Assembly: GCA_021399445.1 (NCBI GenBank)
Contig: JAJTUQ010000005.1
Span: forward strand, 3,038,001-3,102,000
Direction: 5' to 3'
DNA length: 64,000 nt
Source of the DNA: Xylogone sp. PMI_703
Taxonomy: Eukaryota; Ascomycota; Leotiomycetes
In this document: positions 42,794 through 53,628 of the stretch, in pieces
Position numbering within the stretch: the first letter of the stretch is position 1
How the letters are laid out: the number at the start of each line of letters is the position of its first letter
Position numbers and translations under genes: made by a program
Notes under the pieces: model-generated
What the model was told of the DNA's origin: nothing
Databases searched by the model: none
What the model saw: the letters and a program-made list of their open reading frames with translations, nothing else

Positions 42794-45567
42794 TTACTCT
42801 ACCTTCGCTCGCATCAATAAACGCGCAATCTCATCATGGCCCCGTATCATGGCCAGATATACGGGGGTCTCTACGGCCATTGTCTTTGCACTTAAATCTA
42901 CTCCTTTCTTAATCAGCTGTTCCACCATATTTTTTGTCTCCAGCCGCAGCAGCATGGTGCAGTAACGTTAGTCCAAGTTTTGTTTCATGCTCTATTGTCC
43001 CTAGAAGTAGTTCAACGACTTCGGATTCTTTACTAGATGTTGCCACGGCATAGAGAATGCGAGCTCCGTATTTGTTTCGTGCTTTGAGATTCACTCCAGC
43101 TGCAATCAACTGCTGGACTACAGACGTATGGCCGGCTATAGCTGCATAGTAAAGTGGTGTTTGCCTGCTGCTGCAACGCGCCTCAATGTTTGCTCCGACG
43201 TGAAGGAGGACTTCTACCACTTCTGGATGCCCAGAATCGGCGGCTACGTGGAGTGCTGTTCTTCCGAAATCGTCTTCTCTCTCAATATCATCTAAGTCTA
43301 TGTTGACGATTGATTCAAAGCCATTGGCTGCGGCGTAGTGGGTTACGGTTTGTCCTCGTATATCTGCTTCTTGAGGGTCTGCGCCTCTTGCTAGGAGGGC
43401 GAGGAAGAGATCTAGCTGTCCTGTTTCGACAGCCATATGTGCAATTGTTCGCCCAAGACGGTCCTTTTTCTCTATTTCTGCTCCCATGGCCAGAAGTAGA
43501 TTTACCATTGGCTCATCTCCGTTGTAAACAGCGTTATGCAGGGGTACGTTGCCAACATTGTCTTGCGCTTCGATATTTGCCCCGTGATCCAGTAGCTGCT
43601 TGACTACTTCTATATTCCCATTTCCCACAGCCATATGTAAAGGTGTTTCGCCAGCATCTGTCTTTGCTTCAACCATAGCTCCTCTGCTTAACAATTCCGC
43701 CGCCAAGAAGTCATATCCATCTCTTGCCGCACAGTGTAAAGCTGTCATCCCCCGGGGCCAATTTGGTGCGCTAGCTGCTACATCTGCGCTAGAGTCTACT
43801 AGTAACCTTGCCATATCCTCATGTTGGTTTGCTAGAGCAGCTAGGAGCGGGCAGCCGAGATCCCTTTCCTGAATATTAACGTCGACTCCCTTTTCTATGA
43901 GTCGCTTTGCGGGCTCAAGCAACCCTCCTAAAGAACAATAGTATAAAGGTGAACAAGGCTGTACGGAATATTGCCATACTGACGGGTTTTCTCCGGTTCT
44001 TTCTGGATCAAAAATACGGATCCAATTTTTGTAGATGTCATCTTGCCCAAGGAAAAGTGTTCAACGCAGTGAGCCGATCTGAGTTGTCACCAGCGATTCG
44101 AGCATGTGTGACCCAGTTTCTTGCTGCGTAACTGAGGAGTGGGAAAGCTTTCAGAGACTGAGGGTTCAGAGAGTCTGGTTTGTCAAATTGGAATAGATAC
44201 GTGAGGCATATCTCGGCAATGAGTGCATTAACTGGGATCTCCCGGATCTTGTGTTGAATCACCGGTCCGACCTGTATTTGTCGAGAGACAAGATATTCCT
44301 TGACTGAGAAATGTGCAAGTCGAACTATTATTTTGGAGTCTTCAAGTACTGGCTCTTCACCATTTCTAACTGCATCACTTTCAGGATTGTAGACAATGTC
44401 TTCGTAGTCGATATATTCATGGATTATGTCGTCATAAGTCATCTGCTCGTTTCGATGCCTCACCTTCTCCTTAGTCATGGTTATAAGACTTGAACACATC
44501 GTCAATATATCTTTTGGCTCCTCAAGTCGCTTGTCAGGGTCAAAAGGCGGATCATCGTCTATATCGATAGCGACTAGTTCAGCCACTTCTGTCAATCGCA
44601 GGGGCGTTGCAGAGAACACAAGCCATTCCAGTATCTGAGTAACGTATTAACTCCAAGCCTCATCAATATTGCGGAGGATCCGATCATACGTTTCATCCAG
44701 CGAACTTGGCAGCGACCGTAGTGCTTTTCGAAGCATGGGAATTATCAGACATTTTGCTAATGCATCAAGCTGGCATACAACCCATCGAAACCTAGAAAGT
44801 CGGATCAGAAATTATCTGCCTATTTAACCAGTAGAAGGATTATTTCTTACATCCCTCCAGCTTTTTCCATAAAGTCGTCTCAATCTCATCTCGAACTAGT
44901 TTGTTCTTCTTCCATCTTTTGAGTTTTGGATCGTTATTTAGTCTCTCTTGAACATAGGCACGGACATCATTGTTAACGAGAGTACTCTGGATGGAAACCC
45001 CACTCGGTCCTATCTGTGTGAGAATTTCGCCAATGTCGGTTCTCTAAGAGTTTCCAGTAGGGTCTCAGTTGTAGGCTGTCGTTGGCCATTCAAATAGGAG
45101 GCATATAGCGATGTTACTGGACGTGGTAATGTTTCATTATCAGAGGAAAGTTGCATGATAAGTGAGCATATCATCTTCTTATGACTTTGCTTATTGATAT
45201 CATTGAAGTAAAAATAGAAGTGTAAAACAGCAGAATCCGACTCAAAATACGCATCACCGTCTGCATTCGATTGGCAAGAACTGATGACATCTTCAACAAT
45301 GGTGGAACATAGTATGGTTTTACCACAGCCCGGAATCCCGTGCAGCCAGAGAAAGGAGTTCTCTTCTACTTTCCAATCAGTGAACTGCTTACTCTGGACC
45401 AACCAGGTACCGGTGCTCTCCTGACATAGCTCTCTAGCTTTGATATAGTTTGAAGTAGGGTCAGGTGGCGAAAACCATGCGTAAATTTTTTCTCGGAGAT
45501 CCTCTGAAGTTATCGCAGGATAATATCCAGCTTCTTTCCGATGGTATGGTGGAATTTGTGCCATCAT
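42794..45567 (-). pseudogene. NACHT-ankyrin (NLR-like) STAND protein, multiply broken
   Basis: Start MMAQIPPYHRKEAG at 45567, P-loop WLHGIPGCGKTIL near 45330, then an N-terminal NACHT part up to LLETL. There the frame jumps directly to a segment that in intact relatives follows a conserved SRRE motif (EILTQIGPSG...ALVNND-like), so about 50-60 codons with the Walker B region are gone and one base is missing (about 45015-45025). Further lesions: the frame does not close across an intron-like gap at 44820-44880; an in-frame TAA at 44647-44649 after DEAWS; a shift near 44045 between ALNTF and QDDIYKNW; and a shift at a run of six T (42930-42935). The C-terminus has at least eight ankyrin repeats (TALHCAARDGYDFLAAELLSRGA and so on). 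Intact relatives such as the Podospora HET-D/E/R type detect non-self and cause cell death. Confidence 0.8.
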
Positions 45568-46566
45568 CTGGAGTAAGGCTGGCTAAGTTGACATCAAAAC
45601 GACAGAGGGGCTTGGTGTTGAGTGAGGCGCAGAGGTGGGGCGATGCGAAAAACCGGGGTCTCAGACTGGGAAGGGTTGAGCGGCTAGGGATTTGCATTTT
45701 GCTCCATTTGCCATAGTTATGACCCTGGATTGCGGCTCATTGACTTGAATGAAAGATGGTGTCTGCAGAACCTCGTCGGCAGCAGCAGTCTATATAACCC
45801 AAACAACAGTTAATAATCCCTTTTTATAATGTCTTTTGGCCACTTCATTACCTGATGAACAATTTAATTTGCAATTCCTCTTTTTAAGACGGCATCGTTT
45901 TCCTAGTTAATACACAGCTTTCCTAAGGCATGGTTATCCCATTTAAAATTGGTTCTCGCGAAGAGTCTTGGTTCGTAAGGGAGCCAAGATGGGATGTGCG
46001 CTTCGAAACACGGAAAATGCAACCGAGACTCAACGGGAGCCCCCTGAGGCTTAATAAATCGTCTCTCAGGCTGACTCTGAGGCTGACTCCGCCACCATCT
46101 ACTATCACAGTACTCACAACTGCTCACCTACTTCCAGTCTCGCATTACCCTAGCTCATCTGATATTATTGCTAAAGCAAATCTACTCACTTCTCCACTAA
46201 GACGGATTTTGTACAGGTAAGGATTCAGATTAGACAACAAATATTCAATTTCTGTAGTAGTCGGTGCAATTGCTCAGTTGTTTAGGGTGTACGGGCATTC
46301 CCTGTACGCGCTTACATATGGAAGGAGATTTAAGATTTGATGGGCCCCGGATCCTACTACGCTAGTTCGGGAAATACGGAGAATTTCGAAGTATTCGACG
46401 CCTTTCTGGGGTAGATTTGGGTTAAGATGAAATTAGTTTGGTTCATCCTGAAACTTTGTGGCTGATTTTTGCCTATAGAAATCCGCCACGACATTTAGGC
46501 ATCACACTTTCCCCAGACTTATAACTACCACACAGTTTTTGGTATTCTCAACTCCATAATGTCATT
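45568..46566. other. Intergenic, no gene seen
   Basis: Promoter regions for the divergent STAND pseudogene and the glycosylase gene. Small frames at 45903-46220 are chance; the area contains a CTGAGGCTTAA...CTGAGGCTGACTC repeat of about 12 bp. Confidence 0.4.
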
Positions 46567-47553
46567 ATGGCTCGCAAGGACCCTGCATCACGCAAGCTAA
46601 GGGCTACTAAATCGGAAAATATAGAGCTGGACACAGGTACCAAGAGCTCTCCGACTTCTCGACTTCCGGTAACCGACGATGTTAACAAAACATTGTCTTT
46701 AACTACGAAAGACGACCCTGGCAAATGCGACGACTCTATGATAGCCAAACGGCACGTAGGCCCAATTGCATCAGACTTGTTTCCTGCCTCTCCAGCATAT
46801 CATCAGTCGAAGCGAAAACGTGGCACAGAAAAGTCAACCTCCGAATCGCTTCATGACGCTTCGTTGACCAAGAAACCTCGTCCTTCGAAAGGATACGCCC
46901 CTCCAAGCACCTATGCCCACCTTAAGGGGCTCACTGATACGATCACTCCCAACCTCCTTTGCCTCTTTGTAGGCTTAAATCCTGGCATCCAAACCGCGAC
47001 ACTCGGCCACCCCTACGCTCACCCTTCGAATCATTTCTGGCGCTTGCTGCACTCTTCCGGCCTCACCCCACATCGGCAGCTCGCACCTGCGGAGTATACC
47101 ATCCTACCAAAAGAATACGACCTAGGGAACACGAATATAGTTGATAGAGCAACTAGAAATGGCGGGGAGCTCAGCAAAGACGAGATGGTTGCCGGTGCCG
47201 CCATCCTGAATGAAAAGATCCGGAAAGCGCAGCCGGAAGTGGTATGTCTAGTTGGAAAAAGCATTTGGGAAGCAATATGGAAGTGGAAATACGGGAAGGC
47301 TATGAAGGCCCATGAATTCAAATATGGCTTTCAAGATACTACAGAAAATATGGGAAGAAGCGGTGGTTTTGGAGGGCCAGGAACCTCATGGAAGGGTGCT
47401 CGGGTGTTTGTGGCGACGAGTACGAGCGGTTTAGCTGCTAGCCTGAGCATTCAGCAGAAGCAAGAGATCTGGAGGCAGCTGGGACAGTGGGTTGAGAAGA
47501 GAAGGGAGGAGAGGAAGGGTATCAAAGATGAAGGAACGAGCAAGTCTGCATAG
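46567..47553 (+). CDS. G/T(U) mismatch-specific DNA glycosylase (TDG/MUG family)
   Basis: Single exon, 328 aa. The first 110 residues are low-complexity and basic (nuclear localisation likely, with KRKR at about 82-85 and KKPRPSK at 102-108). The glycosylase domain follows: LCLFVGLNPGIQTATLGHPYAHPSNHFWRLLHSSGL. The GLNPG motif (136-140) holds the catalytic Asn of this family, and HPSNHFW is the second signature. Near the end VFVATSTSGLAAS is the third motif (VxPSSSG/A type), which contacts the flipped base strand. The enzyme removes thymine or uracil opposite guanine in base-excision repair in the nucleus, as with fission yeast Thp1. A repair role against C-deamination fits a genome with RIP-like changes, but this link is speculative. 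Confidence 0.92.
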   Translation: MARKDPASRKLRATKSENIELDTGTKSSPTSRLPVTDDVNKTLSLTTKDDPGKCDDSMIAKRHVGPIASDLFPASPAYHQSKRKRGTEKSTSESLHDASLTKKPRPSKGYAPPSTYAHLKGLTDTITPNLLCLFVGLNPGIQTATLGHPYAHPSNHFWRLLHSSGLTPHRQLAPAEYTILPKEYDLGNTNIVDRATRNGGELSKDEMVAGAAILNEKIRKAQPEVVCLVGKSIWEAIWKWKYGKAMKAHEFKYGFQDTTENMGRSGGFGGPGTSWKGARVFVATSTSGLAASLSIQQKQEIWRQLGQWVEKRREERKGIKDEGTSKSA

Positions 47554-48227
47554 CTACGACAGGAGTAGTTCGATAGTGAGGGAAAATAGAATGCAACTCG
47601 TAGTGGATGTAAATATTCGCTGCATTCTTTCAACACCAAGAAACTTGCGCTACTGAAAATGATAATACTAGATAATATTGGATGCCAGAAGATGGAAAAA
47701 TGTGTAGATTCAAGGCAAAAAAGCATAATGGTACTTGTTCCAAACAACGCCTGACCACTTTATCTAATTATGTCTAGGCTTGAGTTTTGTGGTTGGTTAC
47801 GATTTGTAGCTACTGATTCCCCGTTCCTAGTAGATTACTTTCGTGTATGGAATTCACCATGCGATTGGGAACACAATCAGTAAGTTATCGCTTTCAACGG
47901 ATCTTTAAAAAGATGTTATCGATCCTAGGTTAAATTGTGGATCGGCCTTGCCAAGAACATGATACTAATAGCCAGCGCATTACTAGGCATAGTGCCAGAT
48001 CCGCTTTTATCTCAAACCTATTATTCATACAGTACGCCCTAAGGTTGACATGGGTTAGTACCTCTCTAATTGCGCTCTTTGACTAATTGTAGTAATTTTC
48101 CCAACAAGGACATTATAATTATCAAAACCCAGCTCTATCTCGCATTAACTTCGTCTGAAGGTATATATATAGGGCGAGAAACAGGGCGTTAGGTCTGGGA
48201 ATTCTAATAAATCTACATCGCAGCCTG
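47554..48227. other. Intergenic, no gene seen
   Basis: Glycosylase 3' end, then upstream region of the hydrolase with a TATATATA stretch at 48163-48171 about 60 bp before the start, a possible TATA element. Confidence 0.45.
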
Positions 48228-49208
48228 GTGAAAATGCCTCAATCTGGCACTCTGCTCGTCTTACCACGACCATTGCAAGTAGACGGCAACAAGTTCATTA
48301 CTGCGCCATCGGAATCTGAATTTACATCTCGATTTGGTGATTTTCATCCTGCAGTGCAATTTCTTCCTTCTGCGTACGGCACCACGGCCTACTACGACCT
48401 TCCTCCATCAACCTCGTCTCGCGATGTTCTCCCTCAGCGCCTCATCTTCGTTCATGGTGTGGGTACCCCAGCTGTAGGCCTAACTCCACTCGCACGCAAA
48501 CTCCAAGCCCTAAATCCCGGGCTTCATATTTTATTATATGATCTCTGGGGCCATGGTCTATCCCAGACGCCCCTTGTGCCTCATGTACCAGCGCTCTTCC
48601 ATGCGCAGATCCTGCATCTACTCAGTCACATGAAGTGGCCATCAGCTCACGTGGTGGGCTACTCGTTTGGCGGCTCTACGGCTACATCCTTCACAGCATT
48701 CCACCCGGAAGTAGTGGATTCACTGGCGATTATTGCACCTGTCGGTTTACTCCGCAGCGAAGATCTCACGGAAAAAGAGCGCTCATTCCTCCGTGGAGGT
48801 CCTGATGTGGAAGAAGCTGCAAGAGACTGGGTCTTAGATTTTACTGAAGGTGGAGAATTGGTGGTGCCTCAAGATTGGAAAGAAAGAGTGAATAGAGGTG
48901 AGCTGGTGGTCGAGGCAATCAGATCTTGGGAAAGGGAGGAGCATAAGGGCCATGTGGCAAGTGTGGTAGCGATGGGTAGGGACGGAAATATATTTGATGG
49001 GCATGATGCCTATAGGACGGTAGCCAAAGGCGAGAAAAAGACCCTGGCCGTGCTGGGAGAACTGGATGATGTGTGCACAACACAAGATCTCAATGCTGTT
49101 GGATGGGAAAATGTGCTTGTAGTGAAGGGGGCAAACCATGGGCTGGTGAGAAATCGAGTGGATGAGGTTGCGGCACCACTACACGATTTTTTAACTAGAT
49201 TGGCATGA
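48228..49208 (+). CDS. Alpha/beta hydrolase
   Basis: Single exon, 326 aa (or 324 from the second Met at 48234). Oxyanion region FVHGVGTP (about 74-81), DLWGHGLSQT, nucleophile GYSFGG (Ser146), acid in LGELDDVCT and final His in VKGANHGLV. The pattern is that of the large AB_hydrolase-1 group, which includes haloperoxidase-like and esterase members. No signal peptide. Substrate not identifiable. It has no operon-like partner. Confidence 0.85.
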   Translation: MKMPQSGTLLVLPRPLQVDGNKFITAPSESEFTSRFGDFHPAVQFLPSAYGTTAYYDLPPSTSSRDVLPQRLIFVHGVGTPAVGLTPLARKLQALNPGLHILLYDLWGHGLSQTPLVPHVPALFHAQILHLLSHMKWPSAHVVGYSFGGSTATSFTAFHPEVVDSLAIIAPVGLLRSEDLTEKERSFLRGGPDVEEAARDWVLDFTEGGELVVPQDWKERVNRGELVVEAIRSWEREEHKGHVASVVAMGRDGNIFDGHDAYRTVAKGEKKTLAVLGELDDVCTTQDLNAVGWENVLVVKGANHGLVRNRVDEVAAPLHDFLTRLA

Positions 49209-49577
49209 GCCGGGATGCAATATTGTCGTTCTACTTTGGAGGTTTAATATTGAAAGTAAAACCAAAAAGCAATCCCGGAAACTATCCCATATTTATTTAG
49301 TGCTCTCATGTCTGCCAGTGGTCGGGTTCTGCGGATACTGTGGCCACTATATATAATGCTTTTTTCAGCCATACGGCCTCCAGAACGCGCACCGCGGCCC
49401 AGCCCGTGGCCAACCAACCGCATATCTAAAATACTTTACTATACGTGGATTCCCACATGGTGGAATGGATAGGTAAGGTAAGGTAGGCAACCTTGTAAGA
49501 TAGCTACAGTGCCGAGAGTACCTAATAATGTGTAACTTGAAACGGCCCCTTTTGGTACTACTGTAGGTACACCTCAA
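49209..49577. other. Convergent intergenic gap
   Basis: No gene. Ends of the hydrolase and kinase-like genes face each other. Confidence 0.45.
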
Positions 49578-50617
49578 TCAACGCGAAGTTGAAGCCGACG
49601 TCCCCAGAACAATACTGTCGAGATAAGCCAGGTCGCGGGTGCCCTCCTGCACGGGAACCCCGTTCCCCTCATCATCAGATTGCCAGCCATTCGCCAGAAA
49701 GATGCCAGCCAATCTGGCGACTTCAATCCGTTCGTCGGTGACGCTTCCCAGGGCCCCGTAAAAGGTCTCCCAGAATAGGTCGCGGAGAGCCTGCTGGTTG
49801 GGGTGGTAGCACCAGCCCTCATTCACTCTATTGATCCCAAGCATGGTCTCGAGCCCACCAAGCGACAGCCCAAACGGGCTCACGTCCGTGTCCTTCCAGT
49901 CGCAGACGCCCACAAGCCTGCCCGTGCTTGGGTCTACGTGGATGTTGTTCTCCAGGAGGTCGGTGTGGTTGGGCACCATTGGCCAGTCGTTGGCAAAAAG
50001 GTCAGGGAGGCGCGCAATGATGTACTCCAGGGTCTGACGAAAGCGGCTGGGTAGCTCATGACAGAGCTCCGTCAGCTTCGACGAGTACTCGTCCAGCAGC
50101 AGCTCGCGGTTTGGACGTGATATCCACTCGGGCGTATGATACCACGCCGAGGCGAAGAAGCTCCGGTAAAGTCGGCTGCACGGTATCCTTGAGGTTGGAC
50201 GCTGGGGCCGACTGACCTAGCATAGTCTTTGAGGGTTCGTTCTAGAAGGCGGTAGTTATTCCGGTGTAACTGGTTCCTGGCAAGGTACATCGTGACCCCG
50301 CCAACATTGCTCATTCTGTAGATGAGAAGCTTGCCAAGTGTACCAGCGCCTTTATGGAGCGGCATGAATCCCGCGTAGGCTTGCTCGACGCCTCTGAGAA
50401 GGCCGATGTCCAGGGCGGAGTGGCTAGCACGAAACTGGACAGCATATTCTTCAGCAATGACCGTGTAACTGGTTCCGCCTTGGACCGGCGCTGGGCTGTC
50501 AGACACGCCCGCGATGCGTGCGGCCTCCGAATCGCATTGCTGCTGCGTTATAGGAGCGTTGTTCGAAAAGAACTCCGAGATCTGCTGCTTCGACAGCTGC
50601 GCAATGAGGGCATCCAT
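49578..50617 (-). CDS. Aminoglycoside phosphotransferase-like kinase
   Basis: Two exons, 50617-50217 and 50175-49578, 332 aa; a short 41-bp intron (GTCAGT...GTGCAG) joins KDYA to SRLYRSFFASAWY in frame. The kinase lobe shows VIAEEYAVQFRASH (ATP-binding strand region), then the catalytic loop MVPNHTDLLENNIHVDP, where the usual HGD of the APH family is HTD, and the metal-binding CDWKDTDVSPFG. The frame extends upstream to 50731, but the added residues look non-coding and I prefer ATG 50617. Fungal APH-like proteins of this group are widespread; the phosphorylated substrate is unknown and antibiotic resistance should not be assumed. Confidence 0.82.
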
Positions 50618-50731
50618 TGTGGGATCGAGTGGCGCCTCATTTCCGTGCAGTCGAAGACTATGATGGTTGAAGCTGTGGCGTGGCTTTGGCCGTGGCCAGG
50701 AGTGGAGAAGAAAAGAGACTGGGGAAAACAA

Positions 50732-51246
50732 AGAAGACGGAGAAGAGAGTGATGAAAGAAGGGAGTGGTGCGTTGAGGTGGCACGTGACGCGCGGGCTTC
50801 AACACTACCTCAAGTGCTTGCATTATGACAATATCTGAAAACACATTCCATATGATGGCTAGCCACAGTCTCGATAGATAAACCACTGGGTTTGCCCAAC
50901 TACTAGGCGAAGTAGAGCATGCCAGGCCCCCTATCTTCTCCGCCTCCTGCACTTGTCCTCCAGCACTCCCGTTATGTACGGATTGTGATGGTGTATATGA
51001 GAGCACCGAGGTAATCCATGTCCTCCATCAACTGGATGTTCCAGGGACTACATTCGCGCATCCTCAGGAATGACCTCCCTGGCAAACACCACTGACTCAA
51101 GCTGATTGAGTCTTGTCCGTCGTCTACCCCATGTTATATTGATCTCATTTCGGGCACGCTTTGAGCTGCAGCGTTGCGAAGTCCCGTAGCGCTGCTTTCA
51201 TCTTGCTCTCTGCCGCGCAGAAAGGGAAGAGAGCTAGATTAAAAGG
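50732..51246. other. Intergenic, no gene seen
   Basis: Divergent promoter region of the kinase-like gene and the regulator pseudogene. Frames on the minus strand here continue into the kinase gene out of frame and are chance. Confidence 0.4.
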
Positions 51247-53051
51247 ATGTTTTCCTCCAGCCTCGACCGCAAAGCTGTATCACAGTCAGGGCGACATGGA
51301 TTGGCGTGCGAAGAGTGTCGAAGGCGGAAGAGCCGATGTGATGGACGAAAACCACGGTGCAGCATTTGCGAAGAATACGGCATAGTATGCACCACCAACA
51401 CCTCCCGTCCAGCCAGAGGCCCCAAACGGGGCTATCTGAAGGCCCTACGCATCAGAGTTGGTATATGCCTTTCCCTCTACGTCGTGAACATTCCCATTAA
51501 CAGTACCTCTACACACAGCCGAGCTTGAGCGTCGTCTGGTCGAGCAGCAGCGGGAAGGAAGTCCTAGTGACTCGCCCCTTGACCTAGAAGACTCGGACAG
51601 AAATATGATACCCCGTGAGAGACCCGCTCGAATGCCGACTGTCACCCCTAGAACTGGTGCTAAATATGCCCCGCTTGACGAATTTGTGGTCAACGGCGAA
51701 GTGTTTAGGCTGCAAGAGGCCCTAGACACAAGCTGGATTTCCGATATGATGCGTGAAGAGTTGTATGTTGCGCTGAGAAACTAGGTGGAGTGATATGTTA
51801 GAGATTTGGCATCTAATGTTATGTAGGAACGAGCTATATTTTGACAGAGTGCATCCATTTGCACCAATGCTTCATCGACGTCGGTACTTTGCCTGGGCCA
51901 AGAAACCAGTGATTGATAGATCCCACACCTGCCTCCAATTCGCAATGTGGACTCTGTCAGCATCACTGTCTCCGCAATGCCAAAATATTCGAGATAATCT
52001 TTACGGACTGACGAGACAAACGCTACACGCACTGGAACTGCCGGACAACGGAGTCGGCGAATATCCAGGAAACTCAAGCGTGGCTGCTTGTAGCCATCTA
52101 CGAGTTCATATGTGGACATTATCAGCGCTCCTGGACGAGCGCCGGGAGATCCTTCCGACTAGTACAGCTGATGGGCTTTTATCAAATAGATGCGGCAGAG
52201 AGCATCGCTACATATAGACGACCGGAGACGGAAAAGTGATGTGACTGGGCTGAAACCGAGGAAATGAGACGGACATTCTGGATGGCATACTGCCTTGATC
52301 GCTTCATCGGCATTCATAATGGCTGGCCGTTAACATTTAATGAGCATATAGTGAGGCGCACTTGCTTGAGTTTTGGGTGGTTCTGCGACTAACGCGCTGG
52401 AAATGCATCAGAGAAGGTATTTCAGAATGGTTTAGCCACAGTAGAGGGGTTTCTCTCGGAACTGATCACTGCTGATGATCGAGAAATTCTCAAACCGTTC
52501 ACGGAATGTGTAGTGCTAGCCACGATCTATGGACGGGCCTTTTCACATAGACAACAATCCCTTGTAGAGCGTGTCTATGGTGATGTGTCTCAAGAGTTCT
52601 GGGACCGTCACCACTGGCTAGTCAGCATTCTGACAAACAGAATTCAACGTCTGTCCCTCTTTGGAATACCTGCTCGAGAAGTTGTTGACCTGATGCAGCT
52701 GTTCACGAGGATGGTGGCGCAAACTGCTGTTCTCTATCTCTTTAGAATTGCAGAAGCCGGACATTGGGAATAGAGGAGCCCCGCACCGTGTTTTTGAGTA
52801 TGAAAAGGAAGCAATATCGGCCCTGCAGGAGATATTGAATCTCACACACGCATTACAAGAGCTCAGTCCTTTCAGGGTAAGCTATTAAATAAGCCTTTCA
52901 ATTTGTTCTTTCTTACTGATGATTCAAGATCCATCCATTCACTCCCTTTCCGCTTTATATTGCTGCAGAATTCTTATTCTCACGCAAGCACGGTCATGAG
53001 TTCTACGATTCGAAAGTAAGAAAGATCCAAGACGCTCTCCGCAATCTTTGA
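51247..53051 (+). pseudogene. Zn2Cys6 transcription factor, multiply broken
   Basis: An intact zinc cluster [28 protein letters not shown] starts near residue 21 from ATG 51247. Introns at about 51460-51517 and 51763-51824 (ATTA..TGTAG) splice cleanly to [11 protein letters not shown] and NELYFDRVHPFAPMLHRRRYF. Then a frameshift lies near 52070, an in-frame TGA at 52237-52239 before [24 protein letters not shown], the usual segment after EHI is lost near 52350-52420, and another shift follows GHWE near 52770. The end NRGAPHRVFEYEKEA... and PFTPFPLYIAAEF, after an intron at about 52875-52928, still look like the family. This is the fungal_trans (MHR) layout, degraded in the middle. It has no obvious pathway partner. 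Confidence 0.75.
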
Positions 53052-53628
53052 CGTGTGAGCCTTGCTGAGGACTATCTAGAAGTGATGGGATTAGGACCAG
53101 TATGCAGTGAAGATTAGCAGATACATCGAGCCGACACCTGACATCTATGTATCTAATACAATAATTTAAAGTTATTGCTAAGATTTAATTTTACTACTTT
53201 AAATTAATATTCCTTTTTAATATAAAAATTTGAAAAATAAAGAGAAATTTTGAACTTATTTATAGTCTTTCAAAGGTAATAATAGTCCAGGAACACTTCC
53301 AATCCGATTTATAACCTATGCCATGTTCGTGAATAAATGCGATGGATTGGGTCATATTACTTCGCTCAACCCTCTTTGGTATCTGCTGAGCTGCCCGTAT
53401 CCTATCGAACTCGGATCTGCCTTCCCCGTGCATTTCAGCTTCGCACCATATCCTTGATACATACGCTCACTGGTACTCCAGTCAAGACATAACGTGGTAC
53501 GCAAGCCACATTACGGCTAATGGTTTGAAGAATATGTGGGGCCGTATTCTACCAACATATATATGTGTTACAGAGAGATCAAGTATCCTTTAGGACAAAC
53601 ATCCTTACTCAGGCTTTGTCTATGTCTA
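53052..53628. other. Intergenic, AT-rich
   Basis: No gene seen; very AT-rich at 53150-53280. Confidence 0.45.

Noticed and set aside
43310..43872. Plus-strand ORFs over the ankyrin repeats
   Set aside because: Shadows of the ankyrin coding frame on the minus strand.
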